From the NCBI GenBank assembly GCA_963971425.1, contig OZ020524.1, positions 6,248,417-6,312,416 of the forward strand: 64,000 nt of DNA, given 5' to 3'. Made by a program: the position numbers and the translations under genes. The DNA is from Bryoerythrophyllum caledonicum. Lineage: Eukaryota > Streptophyta > Bryopsida > Pottiales > Pottiaceae. Below the pieces are notes generated by a model. It did no database searches. It saw only the letters and a list, made by a program, of their open reading frames with translations, and had not been told where the DNA came from. The stretch's first letter is position 1. The number at the start of each line of letters is the position of its first letter. This document shows, piece by piece, positions 49,643-60,239 of the stretch.

Positions 49643-51193
49643 CTAGTTTGTTTGGTCCATGGATTCATCCGGTAGCAACTGATCCATGATAGCCATGGAG
49701 GACTTCATTTGATTCTGCAAAAGTCTTATCTCTGCGCGGAGTGCACTCGTGTTCTTGATTTGCTCCATTTGTACGGTATCCACATAGGTTTTGGCCTCCG
49801 AAACAATCACTCCTTTGAGGTTATCCATCTCTTGCCGAATTTCTCCCATAGTGGCTTTCGAGCTTTTGGCAATCGCAACATCAATTAGATTATTAATGTC
49901 TTTTTTACTAAACCCTAGCCTCGTTAGCTCCTCCGGGCTCGGTTTCAATTTTCCATCCATACTACATGGGTGTGCAATAAATTCCACATACTTGTTAAGC
50001 ATTTTCTCACATTTGTTTAGATATTTCTTGTAAACCGCAACATTTTTGCACTCCACATTGCAACTCCCCACATGTTTTTCATTCTCAAGTCTAAAATAGA
50101 TGCTAACAACATTTTCTTCCCCCATAAATCTTTTGATGGGTGCTTCTAGCTCATGGGTGGACTTGGTTTTGTTCAAGTTTTGAGCAATTAGAACCACAAC
50201 ATTTTTTTTAGCTTTCTCATCCTCCGTCATTTTTCCCTGTTTAGCAAACACTGGCATAAACACCTCACTCTCCGCATAAATCTTTTGGTTTTTTAATTTG
50301 TAAGCTTCATTCGGTGTTGGTGTTTTCACCCATGCAAAATCTGCTACTTCCTTCTTTGTCACCGTCGTTACCTCATGTTCTACTCCTCTTTTAAACCCTT
50401 CATTCACAATTTCAAAGAGGACCTCAAACCATTTCTTGTTTTTTAGGGAGGGACTGCTAATTCTTACGGATAAGAGTCCTTGGATTGCAATGGAGTCAAA
50501 GGACTTGCATACCTTACCCCTCACGAAGAGGGTTTCATCCAATTTTAGGATGAAGGGACGAGTCCCTGTGAGGAGGCTACATCCATCTATTTCAGGAGCT
50601 TTTAGATGAATTTTTACTACACCACTCCATTGATCCGACTTGTGAAGGCACATTATGGCAATTGGTTGTGCCATTCGATCCCCCAATGCTATTTCCATAT
50701 GCGCAAGTCTTTCTCTAACCAAGTCCAACACTTCATCTTTAGAGAGTACACACTCTCCAATCTCAAAAGAGATGGCTACTTGGTAATCAAGGGAAAAACC
50801 AAATTCATCCACTTCCACATCACATCGTAGTTGGGTTAGATTTAGATGGTTCCCCTCTTTCCCATCACCTCTGGAGTTGGGCCATTGCTCTTGTGTGACG
50901 TATGGGAAGGACACATTCGCATCACATGCCTCTAGCGCTTCCTTATCGTTCATTCCTTCCAACTTCATCTCATTTACACTGAGGTGTTTGACTCTAGGAC
51001 CCTCACAAAGTTGTCCCAAAGCATTCAAAGCATGAAATCCAAGCCAATATGGAGGTCTCACACGTTTGACTGAAATTACCTCGAGGGATGTGCATGCCCC
51101 TTCCTCCAAGTATAATCGTTTCGTGGGTGTCACGTCCATGTCATTCGTATCAAATTTGTTGGAGCACGAAGATGCTTCAGCTGGTGAGTACAT
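49643..51193 (-). CDS. Probable LINE ORF1 protein, 516 residues
   Basis: An open frame from an ATG at 51193 (MYSPAEASSC) to a stop at 49643, on the LINE strand and just upstream of ORF2. No domain is recognised with certainty. The middle contains CDVEVDEFGFSLDYQVAIS and SVRISSPSLKNKKWFEVLFE. The C-terminal part has KPSPEELTRLGFSKKDINNL and then a coiled-coil-like stretch (about 440-505; EIRQEMDNLKGVI, LRAEIRLLQNQMKSS). A coiled coil fits ORF1 proteins, which bind element RNA, but the assignment rests on position. The frame stays open upstream to 52588, but that part is Cys/His/Leu-rich and unlike protein. It could instead be an independent gene. Confidence 0.55.
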   Translation of the reverse strand: MYSPAEASSCSNKFDTNDMDVTPTKRLYLEEGACTSLEVISVKRVRPPYWLGFHALNALGQLCEGPRVKHLSVNEMKLEGMNDKEALEACDANVSFPYVTQEQWPNSRGDGKEGNHLNLTQLRCDVEVDEFGFSLDYQVAISFEIGECVLSKDEVLDLVRERLAHMEIALGDRMAQPIAIMCLHKSDQWSGVVKIHLKAPEIDGCSLLTGTRPFILKLDETLFVRGKVCKSFDSIAIQGLLSVRISSPSLKNKKWFEVLFEIVNEGFKRGVEHEVTTVTKKEVADFAWVKTPTPNEAYKLKNQKIYAESEVFMPVFAKQGKMTEDEKAKKNVVVLIAQNLNKTKSTHELEAPIKRFMGEENVVSIYFRLENEKHVGSCNVECKNVAVYKKYLNKCEKMLNKYVEFIAHPCSMDGKLKPSPEELTRLGFSKKDINNLIDVAIAKSSKATMGEIRQEMDNLKGVIVSEAKTYVDTVQMEQIKNTSALRAEIRLLQNQMKSSMAIMDQLLPDESMDQTN

Positions 51194-51745
51194 TCTACAA
51201 AGCATAAAGAAGAGATATAAAGTGTTGTTTTGAAGTATAGGAGCATTTCCATAAGATCCACTAATCCTTCCATTCCACAATTTAAGTTGTGGGCCGTGTA
51301 GGAGAGGAGAGTGGACTAGGAAAAGATTTTGTTGCAATATGTTCAGGTATAAGAATGTATCAAATATGATAACTCTTTCCCTGCACTTGCTGATTGAACT
51401 TAGCTGACGAAAGAAACAAATGCTATTGTAGCAATGCTCTTTCCTAATGCTAACTAAACAAATATGTATACAAGCATGGATAAAACAAATGTTATATCCT
51501 ACTACCTTATTACTATTACATATCTCACATTGCATGATATCAATACTATCAACAATTCTCCTACACATTAAGCTTGACACATACCAAATATCATTACATA
51601 GTTTGCTACTTCTAATACATACTGCAAAGAGACACTTCGTAGATACACCATAAAATTTGATGGTGTATCTTTCCAAATAGTACAATTTTATATCAAGTGC
51701 ATAAAACATACAATGATGGTTTACACAAACCTCACAATGTAAGAA
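51194..51745 (-). other. AT-rich stretch upstream of ORF1, no gene recognised
   Basis: Open on the minus strand by chance (residue content dominated by Cys, Ile, Leu and Tyr). It could be the LINE 5' UTR or an intron of a gene with exons at 51.75-52.7 kb. Confidence 0.4.
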
Positions 51746-52700
51746 CTCTCTACCATAGCAACACCAACCTTGTGGGTTTCTTGTATATGGTTTGGCCTCC
51801 TTTCTTGGCTTCTTGTAACGTTCTCTTGCCGGTACTTCCAGGGGGATCACTCTTCTTTCTGACGACGTTATTGTCTTCCAGAGGTTCTGTCTGCCTCTTG
51901 GCAGACTTTCCTGTTGTCGCCAGCATACCCTCTGTCGGTTCGATGAAAAAGAGGTCAGTTTATGGTGGGATGGTTGATTCTGGCGGTGGGGCATAGGAGG
52001 TGGGGACAATCTCATCTCCGCATAGGGACACACCAGCTCCGAGTTTCTTCTCTGGTTCGGGGGACTCTTACACATCGTTTGACAGTTCTCCAGATTCGAG
52101 TGCTCCCGGTATCTCCTTTGTTGGAGCAGCACTGAGCTGCTTGTGAGGCTGGAGTTTGCCGTGCTCACGGGCGTACAACACTTCGAGGTACGATCTTCCC
52201 GCAGGTACACATCGGGACAACAACACGCCGCTTGGAAAGTAACTCCACGATTCAGCCAGGCCGAGTCCGATACTGTGCTTTTCTTGCGGCCGCTCCGTGC
52301 GAGTCGTTGCTTGTCTTCCTTGTTCAGATGTCTCCAAGGGGTGATAACTCCTCCGAGTGGGCTGGTCCTGTAAGATACAGAGCGGTGTGGAAGTAGGAGC
52401 AATCCAGGATGTGGTGGTTGCAGGAAAGAAAAATAAATCAGCAATGGTACGGAGAGGGAAATGTTCACCGTAACTTGTGGACTCGGCCCGTGGTGTTGGG
52501 CCCGTAGACGAGCGAGCAGGTGGTGTGCATGCGCGCCGGGGAGACGCGCGGCGACGTCGAGACGGAACGGAGCCGGGGTTGTAGGCACGGCGCGACACTA
52601 GCGAAGAAAACGCCCCGCGGGAGCTTCTCGGACGGGAACGCCGCCAGCACCACGATCAGGTTGCGCTGGCTTGCCACCACCCACTGCACGTACTCCACCT
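51746..52700 (-). CDS. Candidate exons of an unrecognised gene
   Basis: GC content rises sharply and several frames look protein-like: [20 protein letters not shown] with [14 protein letters not shown] (about 52698-52590), [19 protein letters not shown] with [20 protein letters not shown] (about 52270-52070), and [18 protein letters not shown] (about 52040-51980). They lie in different frames, so introns or frameshifts separate them. I do not recognise the family and cannot set exon borders. It might be the 5' part of the LINE or a host gene. Confidence 0.3.
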
Positions 52701-52780
52701 TCCCCTGCTGGACTGCTCCACGGTTCGGAACGTCTTGTTGTGTTGCCGTTCACGTCTACGTTGGTCAGAAGTTCCGCAGT

Positions 52781-54220
52781 TTATGTGTCGGAGAGACAGA
52801 AGAGAACGCGCTTAGCAATTATGGTGCTAGCTAAAGAGGGTTTGTGGCGTCTGCAAACCTGGTATTTGTAGTAATATGGGCCATCTAGGGTTTCAAGTTT
52901 CTGTTGAGGATTTGGTGGCTGGCTGCGCGGCTGCTTAGGGTTTGATGTCGCAGATTGTTCTCCTAGCCGGACGATCTTTCCTTGATGGTTGAGACTCAAC
53001 CTTCGATTGCGCACTAAATTTGGTGGTGATGATACTGCCGTTGCTGGAGTTGTTGCAGGGTTCGGCGTCAGTTGTCGGTCATGGTACTTGAGATGGTTGG
53101 CGAGTTGTGCTTTGTCCTTGAGCTTGTATGTTTGCAGGCTCCAGTGTTTGGTGATGTCTCTCTGGAAAGGGCTTTTGTCGACATTGGTTTTCACACGCGA
53201 AATTCTTCTGCTTGGGCGAAGTGTGCTTTCTTGTGCTATTCTCGCGTCCTTGTGGTGAGGTATTGTTGCTGTTTTGGATCTGGAGCTCCTCCTCCATGAT
53301 CCGTGCTCCTCTGGTTTTTTGCTATAGACAGAGATTTGAGGTATCGACGTAGTGTCTTCTCTCAATCTTGACAGTGTTGTGTCAAAAGGTTTCTTCTGTA
53401 GTCTTTTGTGCTGTTGCGCGCTTCTGCTGGTACGCTCTTTCCTGCCTCGTGTGTCTTCACTATGGTCTGTGCAGTTTGGAGAGGATTCGTAGGGAGGATC
53501 CACATTGTAAAGGTTAGTATATGATTTCATTCTGGATCTAGAGCTCCGCCTCCATGCTCCGTCCTCATCTAATTCTTCTCTGTAAACGAAGATATGACAT
53601 AGCAACACAGTAGCTGATCTTGACCTTGTCGGTGGTGTTGTATTGTCGGCAGGTTTCTTCTGCCATTTCTGCGTGTCTTCCACTTGGTCAGTGCATTCGG
53701 TAACAGCTTCGCAGATCCGAGAGTCTACATTGTTTTGGTTAGGATCTAGGGGTAGTAAGTCTTTACGAAGCATTAGAGTGTAGCTAGATTGGACTTTTGA
53801 TCCGGCTGTTCGACCTAAGCAGTAGATACATTTTGTATTCTTCGTGTAGACTGACATTAGGACGTAGCACCAGGTAGAAGCATGGAGTGTTGTGGTGTGT
53901 GCATTTAAAATGTATTGATCTAGTACTAATGTTTCAAAGCTAATCGCTATGTTATGTATGTATGACAAACTGTGAATGAGAACTGATAGCAATGAAATGC
54001 AAGTGCAAAAGAAAGTGTAAGAAGTAGCATGAGATGGAAGGTGTTTGCTGTAGTTGTTGATGTTGAACGCCGTCTCCATTTTGTAAAGGTGAATGTCAAG
54101 TTCGGGGGTAAGGAATGGACTTGTGGGAGATCCGCAACCGCTCATCAATACCATTCTAGATCTGGACTCTATTCCACTTCGAAACTGATCTAACTGGCTT
54201 AGATCAGAATTCCAACACAA
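52781..54220 (-). CDS. Long open frame with a two-copy repeat, function unknown
   Basis: 479 codons open from MCWNSDLSQLDQFRSG. The N-terminal 150 residues look unlike protein (His/Ser/Leu-rich). The middle has two diverged repeats, centred on GAWRRSSRSR and GSWRRSSRSK, matching a ~258-bp direct repeat in the DNA (GGATCTGGAGCTCC at about 53276 and GGATCTAGAGCTCC at about 53534). The end is basic and Pro-rich. No domain recognised. A tandem-monomer 5' region of the downstream LINE is an alternative, since LINE promoters can be built of repeated monomers. Confidence 0.3.
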   Translation of the reverse strand: MCWNSDLSQLDQFRSGIESRSRMVLMSGCGSPTSPFLTPELDIHLYKMETAFNINNYSKHLPSHATSYTFFCTCISLLSVLIHSLSYIHNIAISFETLVLDQYILNAHTTTLHASTWCYVLMSVYTKNTKCIYCLGRTAGSKVQSSYTLMLRKDLLPLDPNQNNVDSRICEAVTECTDQVEDTQKWQKKPADNTTPPTRSRSATVLLCHIFVYREELDEDGAWRRSSRSRMKSYTNLYNVDPPYESSPNCTDHSEDTRGRKERTSRSAQQHKRLQKKPFDTTLSRLREDTTSIPQISVYSKKPEEHGSWRRSSRSKTATIPHHKDARIAQESTLRPSRRISRVKTNVDKSPFQRDITKHWSLQTYKLKDKAQLANHLKYHDRQLTPNPATTPATAVSSPPNLVRNRRLSLNHQGKIVRLGEQSATSNPKQPRSQPPNPQQKLETLDGPYYYKYQVCRRHKPSLASTIIAKRVLFCLSDT

Positions 54221-54489
54221 GGTCGCTCGCTTGCAGAATTCACCTATTCAAGTCTGAACCAGATTTCCACGTTTCTCCACAAGTAATATACAGATCTAGA
54301 TTATGAGCATCACCCAACACACGTACTACAATCCCCCGACCTCCGTAGACTCAGATCTGCAACAAACAAGAGCTCCCAACAAGTCCAGCCACCTCTTGTT
54401 GCTTGTGAGTGCTAGAAATGAGTCTAAGTCCTTCCTTCCCCTTCACCTGAAATTGTGGAGCTCACTCAGCCATCATAACCCTCCCGCTT

Positions 54490-54850
54490 TCAACACAGTA
54501 TGCAGATAAACTCAATTTTTACATATATAACCATAGGATCTTGTACTAGAATTGTATAAGTGTATGTAGAATTTTTTTTGTTCAAATTGACCTCACGGAT
54601 TGAAAGATATTAACCTTGAAGTGAGACATAAAATCTTCTTGAGGTCATACCAAACACCTTTAAAAAACTTTGACCACCTTCTGTGGCAACTTTTGCACTA
54701 CAAGCGGTGAATTTATAGTTTGAACTTAAAAAAAATCATGTTAGGTACATGTGCACCAATTTTTAGAAGTAGAAGAGTGGTAGAAGGTGTCCTTAAATAT
54801 CTTGCAATGCAACTATGTGCAGGTAATTAACAATACACTTTAAGTTTTAC
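54490..54850 (+). mobile_element. TTAA family 1, truncated left half
   Basis: Contains CCATAGGATCTTGTACTAGA, ACGGATTGAAAGATATTAAC, AAGTGAGACATAAAATCTTC and AGGTACATGTGCACCAATTT. It matches the left half of the element at 58990-59805 read on the other strand. The right half is missing. Confidence 0.65.
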
Positions 54851-56318
54851 ATCAATGATGCTATCTTGTGAGCCGCAAGCGGCGAGTGGCAAGTGGCAAG
54901 TGGCGAGCTAAAAAATTTCAAAAAACTGGAAAAATAATGGCAAATTTTTTTAATTTGAAATTTTAGCACAACTACAGATTTTGGAGACAAATTTTGAAAT
55001 TATACTTAATTAAGAAAATATCCTATAATTGTGGACACTTATGTTTCTTGTTTTTTTTGCCTACCTTTCTTCTTGTGCTTGGGTTATAACCATTTTTTTG
55101 TTTATACTTTTTGAATCATCTTCATTCGTAGGGGGACATATTTGGAGTCTAAGAAGAGTTTATAATTTGTTGTGCTAATACATTGCACTATATTGGTTTA
55201 GGTTGGTCAAATTCAAATTTTATCAATATTGCAATCATTTGGACACAATGGTTATCAAAGGGTATGACAAAGGTATTATGAGGGTATTACAGAGGTATCA
55301 AACGTATATCACCCTAACATTATATGGGTATGACATGGACATCACATTGGTATCACCTAGGTAAATCCCTGAAAATTTCCCAAAGAGGTAGACACTCTAT
55401 GTTTCTAATTAATTGTATAAAAAATTGACCATTGCGTATGGTAGTGCATGTGGAGTATGAAAATTTGTTGCTTATAACAATATTAGTACACATATTATGT
55501 GAATTTGTGATTTTTAATCACAATCATGAAATCTAATATTGATTCAACATGTACTCCTTGACACTATCTTGGAGCAATCTAGATTCATTCATTTCTTTGA
55601 AACTTGCAACTCCGTCACCTTTCTCACGCTTCGTCAACAGTGTTGGCAAGTACTAGAATGCGCATGACTTTGTTGAAGCTGTAGTTTGAAGCATGCATGA
55701 ATAAGTCCTCCTGGAGGTCCAACTTACAAAGGTAATGTAAGGTGTAATACACATACTTGCAATACTTCCATTTCCCCTACTTTCCCAACGCCTCCAAAGG
55801 CATCTTCTAGAAACCGTGGCACGAAGTTTCCTAAGAGGCATGATGTGATGGTGACGCAATAGGACTTGTCTTTCCCTATTAAAAAAAATACCCACCTCAA
55901 TTTTTAGGGTTCACTTCATTGGCGCAATTCTCATTAACCTTGGGCGGCTTTTGTAGGTGGTAGTCACTCGAAATTACAGGGACGACTCTTACACCAGGAT
56001 GGACATCAAAGCGGGACTTGTAGAGACCTTGAGCCTAGAGGTACTACAGGATGATCTTGTAATAATCTATCACGTAATCTTATGCCATGTCTATGCAAAA
56101 GTATTCAATGTGGGGTTTTCATTATGGGGTCTCCTTGAGTTCTTGGAGGGCACATTTTTGGCGGATAGAGAGGAGCCTCACTAGGACAACAATGTGCCCA
56201 TGTAGCCGTTTGTGTTTGCTCGTGATCATGGTCTCCATTGTCATGCGGTGTCTTTTCCACTTGATATGGTCTCTGCCTACTAGACTATTGGATTTCAAAA
56301 AAAATAAAAAATAAAAAT
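54851..56318. other. Intergenic, nothing recognised
   Basis: Contains short repeats (AAGCGGCGAGTGGCAAGTGG at about 54878; GGTATNACANGG words at 55260-55360) and small unsupported frames. No gene. Confidence 0.5.
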
Positions 56319-57505
56319 AGGGACACCTTAGACCCACGTTCTAATCCAAAGGTAGATCTCAAGGGTCACGATTTGATTTTTTAATTTTTTAAATTATTAA
56401 TATCTTCAAAAAATATAGTGACCCCTAAGACCCAACTTTGGATCCGAAGGCGGGTCTCAGGGGTCACAATTTTTATTTAAAAATTGAGGATCCTACAAAC
56501 TACTCTAGTTGAAGCCATGTTTGATGAATTTCCAAGTTCACTTCTTTGCATGCATGGAATGATTTCTTGCAATGCGCATCTTTGCTTTCATGCACGTTAG
56601 AATAGGTCATGCTAGTCATGCCCCCTTCTCTTGGTTATGATGAGCTCAAATCAATGATTCTTTTGTTGGTCATGATGCTCATGTTGAGCTCAAGTCCTTG
56701 TTTTTTAAGCTTCTTGGGCGGCTCATGTCCATTTGCTGCTGATGATGGTCTCCATTGTGGTGCTTAATTTGCCTCGTTTTGGTCTAGTCTCCACCAACTA
56801 GTGTACGGGATTTGCGGTTTTACAAAAAATATTGTGACCTCTAAGATCCCTCTTTGGATCCGAAGGTGGATCATAGGGATCACAACTTTATTTTTTATCT
56901 ATTTTTTTAATGTTTTTTAAAAAGAAAAATAGTGACCTTGAGAGACCCACCTTTGAGTCCGAAGGTGGGTCTCAAGGGTCACGATTTTTTTTATTTTAAA
57001 ATTTTAAAATTTTTTTTACAAAAAATATATATAGTGTGAGCCTAAGAGACCTACCTTCGGATTCGAAAGTGGGTCTCATGGGTCACGATTTATTTCTTAT
57101 TTCTTTTTAATATTTTATTAATTTTTAATATATATATAGTGACCCCAAGAGACTCACCTTCGGATCTGAAGGTAGGTCTCATAGGTCACAATTGTTTCTA
57201 TTTTTAATTTTAATTTTAAATAAAAAATATTGTGACAATTTTTATTTATTTGTTTGTTTTTAAAGTTAAAATATAGTGACCCCTGAGAGACCCACCTTTG
57301 GATGTGTTTTTTTAATTATTTTTTTAATGTTTAAAAAATATAGTGAGAGACCAACCGTCAGATCTAAAGGTGGGTCTCATGGGTCACGATTTTTTTTAAT
57401 TTCATATTTTTTTTGTTTTAATTTTAATTTTTGTTTAGAATTATATATATATAGTGACCCCGAGAGACCCACCTTCGGATCCAAAGGTGGGTCTCAGGGG
57501 TCATG
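56319..57505 (+). repeat. Array of about nine hairpin units separated by AT-rich spacers
   Basis: Each unit is a ~52-bp near-palindrome: GTGACCCCGAGAGACCCACC, then TTCGGATCCGAAGG, then TGGGTCTCAGGGGTCACG. Copies lie at 56319-56370, 56417-56468, 56833-56886, 56931-56983, 57033-57087, 57138-57190, 57284-57306 (half unit), 57342-57388 and 57452-57505. Spacers are poly-T/A with TATATATATAGTGA just before many units. The arms are conserved while spacers drift, so the hairpin itself seems to be what is copied or kept. Confidence 0.8.
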
Positions 57506-58065
57506 TTTGTTTTTGAAAATACAAAAAAATATTTCACTCAATGAAACAGTTGATGGTTAAATCACTCTTATATTATGTGCGGTATGGGGGGTTGGGAGTC
57601 CACTACAACCGTTTAGTTTGAATCCGTGGAATGCAAGTGTTGGAGAGGCGATGGCAGCTCTTCCAAGGGTAGCCAAACAGAGGTCCACCACATGTCCGTT
57701 TATAGACTTGGAGGCAAATGCTAATGGATCTGATAGTAGTGATCGACCTTTGGACGAGGGTGACTCCAATCGCTTCTTAGTAGAGGAATTTTAATTCCTC
57801 GACTTTTGGTTTGTTGTTTTGTCTTCTCATGAGACTTTCAGTTTGTTGACATCATCATCATAATTGTGTGAGACTTTTGCTTTATCTGTGAATGTCCCGT
57901 TTTATCTTGGTATGTCATTCCAACTGAATAACTACATGTAGATTTTAGTTTAATCCAATGATCAATTCAGACATCAATTACTAAATTTTTTTAATATACA
58001 TACACATTATCTTTTGCTAGTGAACTCTAACAATTCAAAATCATCTAGATAATTCACCCTATTTC
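57506..58065. other. Intergenic, with a short protein-like plus-strand frame
   Basis: Around 57600-57795 the plus strand reads SLNPWNASVGEAMAALPRVA and ends NRFLVEEF-stop. It looks coding and could be the last exon or decayed C-terminus of an unidentified gene, but nothing upstream connects to it. Confidence 0.3.
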
Positions 58066-58993
58066 TTAATCCCTAAATTACTTTGACAATTTTGCATCAA
58101 AATCATTTCAAATTGCTCCTCTCAGTGCAATGAGTTAGGAAGAATACAAAAAAAATTAGTTCTAGTTTGAACCATAGGATAACAATTAAAACTTATTTAA
58201 TAACATACTCACAAATTTTGATAAACCTTGACGGCACAAATTGAAAGATTATAGTGTTTGAAGTAGAGAAAAGGGTTCATTTTCTTCCCTGCATTTAGTG
58301 GGTCAACAGACTTTGACTTCACTTGGTGTCCAATTTTTGCACTACACAAGGTCTATTTTCACTACCATCATGTTAAGCATGATATCACTTCCTGTACACC
58401 AATTTTTAGAGGTAAAAAAAAGGTGTAGCATATTCAAAAAAACTGTGCAAGGAGTGGATGTTCAAAAATTGTCAATTCACGTTATACTTTTTTGTGAACT
58501 TAACATGTTTTAGAATGAGAATCCGAATGGTCAATGTGAAGATTTACACCACGTAATGCCATGGAAAAAATAAAAAGTCAAAAATATGAAAACCTTTAAG
58601 TTTTATGAGGAAAGAAAGAATATTGTTTGGTACCTTGCCCAACAATGAGCAACAATGTGTGAAAATGTTTGACTTGGGTTAGTATGCTATTTTCCACTTT
58701 AAAAAAGAGACTTTTTTGACAGTATGATAGGAAATATTATTATTTTCTAGTATTGAAAATCTCATATTCAATAGAGTGTCCTAGCAAAAGTTTTTGGAGT
58801 TGCCCGACGTGCCCGCTCTCTCCATTTGAACTTCAAAACCTTGTAATTTGATCATTAGATGTCGGATTTAGGAAAAATTGGACTCACACAAATTTTTTAG
58901 TAATGTCAATCTATAGTAAAAATTCAAAAAAAAATGTTATAAATTAAGGGGGTAGGATTGCGTGAGAGGCAATAAAGACTACCTTTCATTTAA
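58066..58993 (+). mobile_element. TTAA family 1 element, degenerate right end
   Basis: Starts TTAATCCCTAAATTACTTTG and follows the 23297-24248 element through most of its length (GGATTAAAGATT-like, TTTGACTTGGGTTAG, CTCATATTCAATAGAGTG). The last ~70 bases differ. The end is placed at the TTAA shared with the next element, which is uncertain. Confidence 0.65.
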
Positions 58994-59805
58994 CCCCTAT
59001 AGGACCAAAGTCTCCTCAGGGGACATTTTGAGTTTGGGTAAGGTACCACGTTCTCAATTCTAGGCATTATTTTCTGAGATTTTGTATTGAATGGACAACT
59101 TTTGATTAGCTTTGCGTAGACACAAATTCCGTAGAATTCCGACTAACAATTTGAAAGTTACAATTTATTTTCACTTACATATTCAAATAGTGCAGCAATA
59201 TAGTGTGACATATCACAAATATTGTCACTAAACTTTAATAACTTCTAAACTCAATAGAAAGTCGAGTTTTTGTCCATTTAAAAGAAAGAAAATGTCCTCT
59301 TGGAAAGGAAATTGAGATCTTTGCATCTACCGTACAAATTTGTGAATTTCAAATCTTTGAGAAGGATATGATATATGCAAAATATAAATTGTATTGTTGA
59401 TTCTCAGCACATAGTTGCATTGCAAGATTTTTTAGGACATCTCTTACAACTCTTCTACTTCTAAAATTTGGTGCACATGTGCCTAACATGATTCTTTTCA
59501 AGTTAACACAATAAATTCACAGCCCATAGTGCAAAAAGTTGCCATAGAAGGTGGTCGAAGTTTGTTGAAGGTGTTTAGTATGACCTCAAAAAGAGATTAT
59601 GTCTCACTTCAAAGGCTGATATCTTTCAATCCGTGCGGTTAAACTTATCAAATTTTTCACCACACACTCTCATACAACTCTAGTACAAGATCCTACGGTT
59701 AAATTTTCGTAAAAAACATTTTTTATCATTTCGTGTTGAATGCGCTAAAAATGGCAGTTTTTGAGTGATTTTGAGGGGAAAATGTCTTGGTCCTTTAGGG
59801 GTTAA
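58990..59805 (-). mobile_element. TTAA family 1 element, inverted (816 bp)
   Basis: Starts TTAACCCCTATAGGACCAAA and ends TTGGTCCTTTAGGGGTTAA. On the minus strand it runs left to right like the other members. Its left half matches 54490-54850 closely, so these two form a subfamily. No ORF. Confidence 0.75.
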
Positions 59806-60239
59806 AGAACCTCATGAGAGTAGCGTCTAAATGTTCTAGAATTTTGTAGTAAATGGATGCCAAAATTAATAATGATGTCCTCCTTACAACAATTTTTCAT
59901 TTGATTGATTATGAATATCCTTGGCAAATAAACTAATGATTTAAACACTCTCTATTGTCAATTTTTTATATACAAATGTGACCAATGACTAGGTCCAACA
60001 TGTCAAATTATCCTAATAAAAAACCGGCAGCGTTAAGTGTGAGTTTTGATTTTTTAAAGAATTGTTGACCCTAAACCATTAATAATTCAGATTTTAATAT
60101 GCCCAAGTATCTTTTCATTGTATCTTTATACATGTTTTTTTTCACATGTCAAAATAGACTAAATACAATCCACGGCCATAGGCATTGCTTTCAAAAAAAA
60201 AATTACTGTAGAATTTTTTTTTGAAAATTCAGAGCTCAA
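59806..60239. other. Intergenic, nothing recognised
   Basis: AT-rich; no frames or repeats of note. Confidence 0.5.

Larger units (their letters stand above)
37870..51193 (-). mobile_element. Nearly full-length non-LTR retrotransposon (LINE) with 2A-like peptide, inactive
   Basis: In transcript order: probable ORF1 (51193-49643), an intergenic stretch, then ORF2 from 48970 with a 2A-like motif, AP endonuclease, reverse transcriptase, RNase H and a post-RNase H zinc motif, a C-terminal tail, and a CTT-rich 3' end (37872-37890). There is no poly(A) tail. APE, RT and RNase H with an N-terminal 2A is the architecture of Ingi/L1Tc-type elements of the I superfamily; clade assignment from architecture is inference. 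It is inactivated by nonsense codons, frameshifts and two Tc1-type insertions at 42963-46684. Related fragments lie at 0.3-1.8, 14.3-14.8 and 60.2-64.0 kb. Confidence 0.85.

Noticed and set aside
51194-52588. N-terminal 465 codons of the 981-codon frame ending at 49643
   Set aside because: The residue composition is unlike protein and crosses an abrupt GC change; only the part from the ATG at 51193 is kept as probable ORF1.
56319-57505. CRISPR array
   Set aside because: The units are palindromes with irregular AT-rich spacers in eukaryotic nuclear DNA; spacers are not unique captured sequences and there are no cas genes.
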